From the NCBI GenBank assembly GCA_016926765.1, contig JAFGNY010000322.1, positions 1 through 5,837 on the forward strand: a stretch of 5,837 nt of DNA, given 5' to 3'. The position numbers and the translations under genes were made by a program. Position 1 is the first letter of the stretch. Each line of letters begins with the position of its first letter. Source of the DNA: Bacteroidales bacterium. Its GTDB lineage: Bacteria; Bacteroidota; Bacteroidia; Bacteroidales; FEN-979. Below are positions 1 to 4,316 of the stretch, in pieces. The notes below the pieces were generated by a model. It was not told the DNA's origin. It saw only the letters and a list, made by a program, of their open reading frames with translations, and made no database searches.

Positions 1-299
1 ACGACCAGCCGCGGATCCTCTTCCAGCATATCGGTGGGGGCATTACCCAGGTATTTGCTTCGGAAGCCGGTATCGGCGGTGTTCAGGTAACTCTGGTACT
101 CCCGGGGGAAATTCTCCCCCCAGAGGGAATTTCTCGGCTCAAAATCAGGCAGTAATACTTTCGGCTTGTACACATATTCCTGTTCAACTCTTCGTGTGGT
201 TATGCTGGAGGCCAGCAATCCCAGAAGAAAAACAACCACCACGGTGGTGAAAAACAGCGCCCAGTTGATCCAGGGAGCACGCTTTGGTTTTTGGTTCAT
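1..299 (-). CDS. nrfA: Cytochrome c nitrite reductase catalytic subunit NrfA, N-terminal fragment (3' end beyond window)
   Basis: This is the first 99 codons of the ammonia-forming nitrite reductase (cytochrome c552), which reduces nitrite to ammonium with six electrons on the outer face of the cytoplasmic membrane. I translated it by hand from the ATG at 299, and the frame is open to the window edge. Residues 11-32 are a hydrophobic, uncleaved-looking signal anchor after a basic N-terminus. The segment at residues 57-72 (NSLWGENFPREYQSYL) and the end (TDMLEEDPRLVV) match the conserved N-terminal block of NrfA that precedes the first heme. The heme motifs themselves, including the catalytic CxxCK site, lie outside the window. 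nrfH is immediately upstream, the usual nrfHA order. I see no Shine-Dalgarno motif; the leader is a 7-bp repeat array. Identification rests on the N-terminal block plus the neighbour. Confidence 0.93.
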   Translation of the reverse strand, partial: MNQKPKRAPWINWALFFTTVVVVFLLGLLASSITTRRVEQEYVYKPKVLLPDFEPRNSLWGENFPREYQSYLNTADTGFRSKYLGNAPTDMLEEDPRLV

Positions 300-305
300 A
301 TGGGT

Positions 306-346
306 TGTTTCAGGTTTCAGTTTCAGGTTTCAGGTTTCAGGTTTCA
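306..346 (-). repeat. Heptanucleotide tandem array (TGAAACC)n between nrfH and nrfA
   Basis: Six consecutive units, read on the minus strand as TGAAACC, fill almost the whole nrfH-nrfA gap. Plus-strand unit boundaries are 340-346, 333-339, 326-332, 320-325 (one base short), 313-319 and 306-312 (last base changed). The first unit supplies the TGA stop of nrfH, and the array ends 7 bases before the nrfA ATG. Arrays of this type are, to my knowledge, common in intergenic DNA of Bacteroidota. Such arrays can change copy number by slipped-strand replication, so nrfH-nrfA spacing could vary between strains; that consequence is inference. Confidence 0.9.
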
Positions 347-913
347 CCTTTTCACTTGTCCGCTTGAACGCTTGTAAGCCTGTCCGCTCGTCAAGGTATT
401 CGGCGTACTGGCAATGCTGTTCACCCGCAAATGCGGAGTCTCCCGATGGCAATCCACACAACGCCTATCCTTCAGACTGTTATGAAAATTGGGTTGAACG
501 GCCATCAGAAATTCCATTCCGACCAATGGATCGTGGCACCGGATGCAATTGGATTGAACCGCATGGCGTCCCTCCTCTTTGATGTAAATGGCAAACGGTT
601 CGGCCCGGAAGGTAAAGATGGTAGCGTGCCGCAATCCATCCATTGCCTTGAAATAGTATTTGTTGAATACGTTGTTGTGCGGAACGTGGCAGTCGTTGCA
701 GGTCGCCACATCGCGGTGGGAACTGTGGGCCCAGTCGGTGTACTGGGGGTTCATCACGTGGCAATTGATACAGGTCTCCGGATTATCAGAAAGATAGGAT
801 GGTGCATTGGAGATATATAAGATATATGCGGCCAAACCTGTAAGGATCCCCAGAAGGATGATTACTGTTGGCCTCCAGTGTTGTGGAGGAATGAGATAAT
901 CAAGAATTTTCAC
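344..913 (-). CDS. nrfH: Cytochrome c nitrite reductase membrane subunit NrfH (tetraheme quinol dehydrogenase)
   Basis: A 189-residue NapC/NirT-family protein that oxidises membrane quinol and feeds electrons to NrfA. Residues 16-34 form the single membrane anchor. Four CxxCH heme c motifs are visible: CINCH at 48-52, CNDCH at 72-76, CIRCH at 123-127 and CVDCH at 152-156. The first is followed by VM, and Met54 fits the unusual methionine ligand of heme 1 known in NrfH. The start is GTG at 913; no in-frame ATG lies between it and the upstream stop at 959-961, and the encoded start (KILDYLIPP) fits the family. The last 15 residues (175-189) are encoded by a degenerate 8-bp repeat and look unlike the rest of the protein. 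The TGA stop at 344-346 is also the first unit of the 7-bp array that leads to nrfA 44 bp downstream, so the two genes are almost certainly co-transcribed. Confidence 0.96.
   Translation of the reverse strand: MKILDYLIPPQHWRPTVIILLGILTGLAAYILYISNAPSYLSDNPETCINCHVMNPQYTDWAHSSHRDVATCNDCHVPHNNVFNKYYFKAMDGLRHATIFTFRAEPFAIYIKEEGRHAVQSNCIRCHDPLVGMEFLMAVQPNFHNSLKDRRCVDCHRETPHLRVNSIASTPNTLTSGQAYKRSSGQVKR
355..394 (-). repeat. Degenerate 8-bp repeat encoding the NrfH C-terminal tail
   Basis: On the plus strand five 8-base units follow each other without gaps: CTTGTCCG (355-362), CTTGAACG (363-370), CTTGTAAG (371-378), CCTGTCCG (379-386) and a weaker CTCGTCAA (387-394). Because 8 is not a multiple of 3, each unit is read in a different frame; together they encode most of the low-complexity tail near residues 174-186 of NrfH. 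The array lies within 10 bases of the separate 7-bp array, making a compound repeat region across the nrfH 3' end. Confidence 0.75.
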
Positions 914-935
914 CAGACGATTATTGAATTCTTGA
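900..935 (-). other. Inverted repeat enclosing the nrfH GTG start codon
   Basis: Plus-strand positions 900-908 (TCAAGAATT) and 927-935 (AATTCTTGA) are perfectly complementary, nine base pairs with an 18-base loop. In the nrfH mRNA the loop would hold the GUG initiation codon at 913-911 and no recognisable Shine-Dalgarno motif. The stem is AU-rich and therefore weak. It could affect translation initiation, but it could also be chance in AT-rich DNA. Confidence 0.35.
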
Positions 936-1006
936 AAAATTTTCGCGGCAATGCTGGATTACTTTACATCCCCATCAGATAATCTGCAATCTTTTATGTG
1001 ACTTAA
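914..1006 (-). promoter_or_regulatory. Upstream region of nrfHA, probable promoter location
   Basis: This 93-base gap separates nrfH from the end of the preceding gene and is the only non-coding DNA in which an nrfHA promoter could lie without overlapping another gene. It holds a short palindrome, CAGATAATCTG, at 976-986 (5-bp arms, about 65 bases upstream of the start). I found no convincing match to the Bacteroidota promoter consensus (TTTG, then TAnnTTTG) and no FNR/HcpR-like TTGAT-N4-ATCAA or TTGTGA-N6-TCACAA site. Nothing here has the shape of a rho-independent terminator for the upstream gene, so read-through is possible. Confidence 0.35.
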
Positions 1007-2140
1007 TCATTGATTAACGTATTTATTTATAATACTATATATTTTTTCAGACATGTCATGTATTGCACTGGAAACAATCCGTAAGTCGATATTCACGATC
1101 CCTATTTTTTTTGCACCCTTTTTACAGAAAATTTCACATTCTATCCTGGATTCCTTTGAAATTGTATCCATCCCTGCTTTCATAAACAGCGCAAACTCCT
1201 CTTTCATCAATTTTGCAGAAGATATACCTGTCTCTTCGCTAACCAGTCCGGTTTCACCTAATTTTATCTCCTGGATAATAGCGCTTAATTTCCCTCTTTC
1301 CAGGATTTTCAACCCCGGTTTTTTAAGTAATTCTAATGATATCTGTAAAGCAATACCATTGGTTAATATCACTGTTTTTTCATCCATACCATCGTCGTTC
1401 ATATAGATCCCTACACTGTTGGGTTCAAATGCTTTTCCCATCCCAATTAGATCGGAAACAGGGGGTTCCCATGTTGAATCTTCTCCCCGGATGTCATTTA
1501 CAAGGATCAGATAAGAGGGTGGGCCGTCCATATAAACCTGAATCCTGAATTTCCAGTTGCCATAATGATTTTTAATGGGATCGAAATCAATCTTCTGAAA
1601 TATGGTCGTACGACGAAAAGTCTGGTGTCTGGACCTGGATTCAGTCATATACGTATAATAAGAGACATTGACCCTGCTATTTTCCTTATCGAACGTACAA
1701 ACTCCGTTAAACATAGGTAGCTCATTCAAAATGATTTTCAGTTTCTCCGTTTCATCACTATATTTATCATGATAGTTGATGCATCTTTCGATAATAAGTT
1801 CTTTCAGCATCATTCTGTTTTCTGAGACTACCCCGTCAAACCAGGTTGAATCATACGGATAATACCGATTCTTGTATGAACCCTGAAAACGGGTTCCACG
1901 AACTCTTAACGGAAAATTCAACAGATTGATGTTGATATATGATTTCATTTCGGAAACCTCTTTATAAACATCTGTTATATTCGGATGTGTATAATCGGTT
2001 TCCTCTGTCAGATTAACAATCATGGGAATTTCAATCTTGGCCCAGATAATGTTTTCCGATTCAGTCGCTTCCTGCTGTGTAAAGGCATTCAACGAACAAA
2101 AAAATAACAAGCAAAAAACAAGGCGGTAGTTGTTTCCCAT
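1007..2140 (-). CDS. Secreted protein of unknown function with a CsgG/FlgO-like C-terminal domain
   Basis: A 377-residue protein starting at ATG 2140 behind an A-rich leader. Residues 1-21 are a Sec signal peptide ending near NAFTQ, with no lipobox cysteine. Residues 30-235 are a charged and aromatic-rich region that I do not recognise. The C-terminal part, about 250-377, resembles the CsgG/FlgO-type alpha/beta domain. LKILERGKL at 277-285 fits the family's 'vvERs-Ldkil' strand-helix. The stretch at 289-306 (IQEIKLGETGLVSEETGI) fits its 'Eq-l..sGlvd-eTa' segment. IGIVNIDLRIVSSAI near 346-360 fits the 'vrLvdv-tGeivas' strand. Classical CsgG is an outer-membrane lipoprotein pore; the lipid anchor is missing here and the N-terminal region is extra, so a pore role cannot be assumed. 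It is the last gene of the four-gene block, 84 bases after its neighbour. The domain match is from pattern memory only. Confidence 0.72.
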   Translation of the reverse strand: MGNNYRLVFCLLFFCSLNAFTQQEATESENIIWAKIEIPMIVNLTEETDYTHPNITDVYKEVSEMKSYININLLNFPLRVRGTRFQGSYKNRYYPYDSTWFDGVVSENRMMLKELIIERCINYHDKYSDETEKLKIILNELPMFNGVCTFDKENSRVNVSYYTYMTESRSRHQTFRRTTIFQKIDFDPIKNHYGNWKFRIQVYMDGPPSYLILVNDIRGEDSTWEPPVSDLIGMGKAFEPNSVGIYMNDDGMDEKTVILTNGIALQISLELLKKPGLKILERGKLSAIIQEIKLGETGLVSEETGISSAKLMKEEFALFMKAGMDTISKESRIECEIFCKKGAKKIGIVNIDLRIVSSAIHDMSEKIYSIINKYVNQ

Positions 2141-2224
2141 TATTCTTTTCGTTTATCCAACACCCGAAATTAATGGCCTCGGTCTATAAGAAAACGATAA
2201 ATATCCCACGCAAAATTCTTCTTA

Positions 2225-3085
2225 TTAATCCCCCTCCTGGTATGTATATGGAACTGGAATGTTATAAATTTTGAGTGTTTCCCGTTTACTTTGTCCCTCA
2301 ACATATTCAAATCTACACTGCATCACATATCCTATCCCGGTTTTTAGTTTATACCCCTGACCAACAACCAGTTTGATCCTGATGGTCTCTCCTGGTTTCA
2401 AAGAAGGCCGGGTCGTCGCTTCTCCCGTATTGGGTTCCCAAAAAGCATGTATGCGGGCCGTACCTGTCGCGCCGATTTTTTCGAATTCTCCCCCCATGAA
2501 AGCCAGGGTCACTTCGGTTGATCCGGTATTGGTAACTTCAAAATACAAAGTCGGTCGATCCTGTTCCCCCGGAATTACCTCCAGAAGCTTCCATTTTGTA
2601 TTATCCATCATGTTAACTGCGATAAAAGCAGGTAACAGTTTAGAGGATTTTATCGCTTGCCGAATCTCTTGTGGGTCATTCTTTATCAGGTTGATCCGGT
2701 CGGCCACCGATTGAACATATTCGATATACTTCTTCTTTGAAAGGTTCCCAATAGCTTCAGACCACCCTTCATTCGATTTGTATTGACGGTCGACAATCCT
2801 GAGAACCAGGGTGGATCCATCATAAGTAAAGAATAATCTGGCTCTGTTACTTACCGTTACCGCCGTCCAGTCAATCCAATCAGAATATAAAGAACCCGTT
2901 GATGGATCGAATTTTCCAGTTCCAAATCCTTTTTCTGTTAAAGCCATTTCTGCGATCTGCCAAACATTCTCCGGGAGGAGTTGATCGATTTGAATTTCGG
3001 GATCATTTCCGAAAACCTGAGAATTTGCCTGAAATACTATCAATAGATATAAGACAACAAAACATACTATAGATTTCTTATTCAT
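2225..3085 (-). CDS. Secreted two-domain hypothetical protein (mixed alpha/beta domain plus Ig-like beta domain)
   Basis: A 286-residue exported protein of unknown function. I start it at ATG 3085: this puts a textbook signal peptide (MNKKSIVCFV, hydrophobic to about residue 18, cleavage near QANSQ) at the N-terminus. The longer frame opens with TTG at 3112 and would only add nine mostly lysine and isoleucine residues from an A-rich leader. Residues 33-135 have the rhythm of a small envelope alpha/beta domain (helix WQIAEMALTEKGF, then strands containing GSLYSDWIDW and LVLRIVDRQ), somewhat like the domains of BamC-type lipoproteins; this is a weak resemblance. Residues 175-270 look like an Ig-like sandwich (LYFEVTNTGSTEVTLAF; SLKPGETIRIKLVVGQG), often a binding module. 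It lies 31 bases after the DUF4878-type lipoprotein gene, consistent with one operon. Confidence 0.82.
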   Translation of the reverse strand: MNKKSIVCFVVLYLLIVFQANSQVFGNDPEIQIDQLLPENVWQIAEMALTEKGFGTGKFDPSTGSLYSDWIDWTAVTVSNRARLFFTYDGSTLVLRIVDRQYKSNEGWSEAIGNLSKKKYIEYVQSVADRINLIKNDPQEIRQAIKSSKLLPAFIAVNMMDNTKWKLLEVIPGEQDRPTLYFEVTNTGSTEVTLAFMGGEFEKIGATGTARIHAFWEPNTGEATTRPSLKPGETIRIKLVVGQGYKLKTGIGYVMQCRFEYVEGQSKRETLKIYNIPVPYTYQEGD

Positions 3086-3116
3086 CTCTATTTTTTTTAT
3101 TTTAATTTTCAATGTG

Positions 3117-3536
3117 TTAATTAGTCGATAATGTCATGTACCATTTCCCATCTGCTTTTTTAAACTTTGCCTTCTCATCATCATCACTACCATCTTTGAA
3201 TAGGATATTGTATTTTACCGTAGCGCTGTTCCCGTCTTCCGAGATTTTTTCTTCAATAATGATAACTTCTTTAAGTCCTCCCTTTTTTTCATTTTGTGCA
3301 TTTCCCATTGCAATCAATCCTTCCAGCTTGGTTTTCTCTTCTTCTGTTAATTGCTCACCGTCCCCGTTGACGAACATAGAGCTCGCCTGCTTGTAATCTT
3401 TCGAATCCATTAAATTGTAAACTTTTACCACAATGTCGGAAGGTGTATCACTTTTAGATACTGTGCCTCCTCCACAGGAAGTCAATCCGATTGCCATGAT
3501 CAGCAAGGATGCAAATAAAATAGCATTTTTTTTCAT
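3117..3536 (-). CDS. Small lipoprotein with DUF4878-type (NTF2-like) domain
   Basis: A 139-residue lipoprotein starting at ATG 3536. The signal peptide ends in a lipobox, LTSC with the lipidated Cys21, followed by GGG; small residues after the cysteine are usual in Bacteroidota lipoproteins. Residues 30-139 fit the DUF4878 pattern: a helix DIVVKVYNLMDSKDYKQASS, a helix with EEEKTKLEGLIAM, then strands EVIIIEEKISEDGNSATVKY and the closing KFKKADGKWYM. DUF4878 proteins have a fold like NTF2/SnoaL ligand-binding proteins but no established function. The start lies four bases after the stop of the preceding hydrolase gene, so translation may be coupled; the leader shows no Shine-Dalgarno motif. 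A short Asp-rich turn at DGSDDDEK (about 115-122) lies between the last strands. Confidence 0.88.
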   Translation of the reverse strand: MKKNAILFASLLIMAIGLTSCGGGTVSKSDTPSDIVVKVYNLMDSKDYKQASSMFVNGDGEQLTEEEKTKLEGLIAMGNAQNEKKGGLKEVIIIEEKISEDGNSATVKYNILFKDGSDDDEKAKFKKADGKWYMTLSTN

Positions 3537-3540
3537 AATG

Positions 3541-4137
3541 TTAATTTTTAATGATGAATGGTTGGGTTATTTCAATCCTCTTAAAGGCAGGATTTCTTAG
3601 TATTTCTCCCGGAAAAATGATAGAATGTTTCCCTAAAACATAATCTAACTCTCTGGTTTCTATCCCCTGTAAAGGGCTGTCAGCGTTTTGAAAAGCTTTC
3701 AAAATTAATTCTGTACAATAAAGTTTGTTTTCTGTTGATAAATCATATTGATCATCAAAAGTAACCCTTTTTTGATAAAAAAGCAAAGCTTGTTCAGCAA
3801 CTCGGGCCAGTGTCTTTTGATCAAAATCAGATCTGACTAGTGCAAAGGATGAAGCATTTTCACGTGATAAAAAAAACGCCGGACTCTCTTTTCTGATTCG
3901 TTCAGACTTACATCCTTGTTCCCCGGGAACCACATGAACCACCCAGGGAGTTCCATTATCCTCGACAATTATTCCAACATGAGTAAATTCCCGTTCCCGA
4001 TCAGCAAGGTACACTGCAAAACTTTCAAAAGATCGCCCTCTCCTGAATAACAGATCTCCATTTCGTAGTTCAATGGAATAAATCTTCTCTTTGTTGATAA
4101 TACCCGTTCGAAATTTTATGAAAGCACTGATTAACAA
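3541..4137 (-). CDS. YiiX/YebB-like permuted papain-fold (NlpC/P60-superfamily) hydrolase, probably membrane-anchored
   Basis: At least 198 residues from TTG 4137, the only ATG, GTG or TTG codon before the catalytic domain. Visible family motifs are RNGDLLFRRG (25-34), FTHVGIIVEDNG (51-62) with the likely catalytic His53, and LYCTELILKAF (139-149) with the likely nucleophile Cys141, preceded by FDDQYDLSTENK. Order His then Cys is the circular permutation typical of the YaeF/YiiX group (DUF830, peptidase family C92), whose members are predicted amidases or peptidases acting on peptidoglycan-like or acylated substrates. The true substrate is unknown. Residues 1-8 are the end of a hydrophobic stretch that continues in frame upstream to about 4186, so the real protein probably starts earlier with a membrane anchor (see the separate entry). 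It is the first gene of the four-gene block; its stop is four bases from the lipoprotein start. Confidence 0.85.
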   Translation of the reverse strand: MLISAFIKFRTGIINKEKIYSIELRNGDLLFRRGRSFESFAVYLADREREFTHVGIIVEDNGTPWVVHVVPGEQGCKSERIRKESPAFFLSRENASSFALVRSDFDQKTLARVAEQALLFYQKRVTFDDQYDLSTENKLYCTELILKAFQNADSPLQGIETRELDYVLGKHSIIFPGEILRNPAFKRIEITQPFIIKN

Positions 4138-4236
4138 TCCCCCTCCAACAAGAGCCCATACCAGGACGAAAAAACCTATCCACTTGAATTGTTGAGAGAG
4201 AATAAGGTAAAATCGGTTAACGCGGTAAGATTTCAG
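4138..4236 (-). other. In-frame upstream extension of the hydrolase gene encoding a membrane helix, without a standard start codon
   Basis: Read in the hydrolase frame this stretch has no stop back to TAA at 4246-4248. It encodes a basic start (KSYRVNRFYL) followed by WIGFFVLVWALVGGG, which joins LLISAFI to make a complete transmembrane helix with positive charges on the N-terminal side and KFR after it. That is protein-like rather than random. No ATG, GTG or TTG is in frame, though; the best candidates are CTG at 4236 or ATT at 4203. An imperfect Bacteroidota -7 box (TACTTTCG, minus strand, 4272-4265) lies about 28 bases before the CTG. Possible explanations are a rare CTG start, a start codon lost by mutation, or a sequencing error. 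Confidence 0.5.
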
Positions 4237-4316
4237 AGCCTTAGTTTATTCAATGATCAGAAAACGAAAGTAGTAAAAAAAACGTTCTCTTTTATTGCAG
4301 GATCTGATTTAATAAA
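4237..4316. other. Gap between the PepSY_TM gene and the four-gene block
   Basis: This is AT-rich DNA with a 15-bp palindrome at its edge (TGATTTAATAAATCA, 4305-4319, 7-bp arms) that overlaps the TGA stop of the PepSY_TM gene. On the minus strand a run of eight T follows at 4282-4275, but no GC-rich stem precedes it, so I do not call a rho-independent terminator. The imperfect -7-like box TACTTTCG at 4272-4265 is the only promoter-like element seen, and no TTTG was found at the proper distance upstream. Confidence 0.3.

Noticed and set aside
166..820. Plus-strand open frames across nrfH and the nrfA start
   Set aside because: They are antisense to nrfH and nrfA, which have clear heme motifs and family blocks; the plus-strand translations show no domain-like pattern.
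1003..1017. FNR- or CRP-like operator upstream of nrfHA
   Set aside because: The palindrome has one central base, not the four- to six-base spacer of FNR or HcpR sites, and it lies inside the end of the upstream gene about 90 bases from the nrfH start.
3172..3190. TCA-rich microsatellite-like stretch in the lipoprotein gene
   Set aside because: It is short and imperfect and is explained by the Asp/Ser-rich turn DGSDDDEK.
4272..4300. Rho-independent terminator after the PepSY_TM gene (run of T on the minus strand)
   Set aside because: The T run is preceded only by a weak AT-rich sequence with no stable stem.
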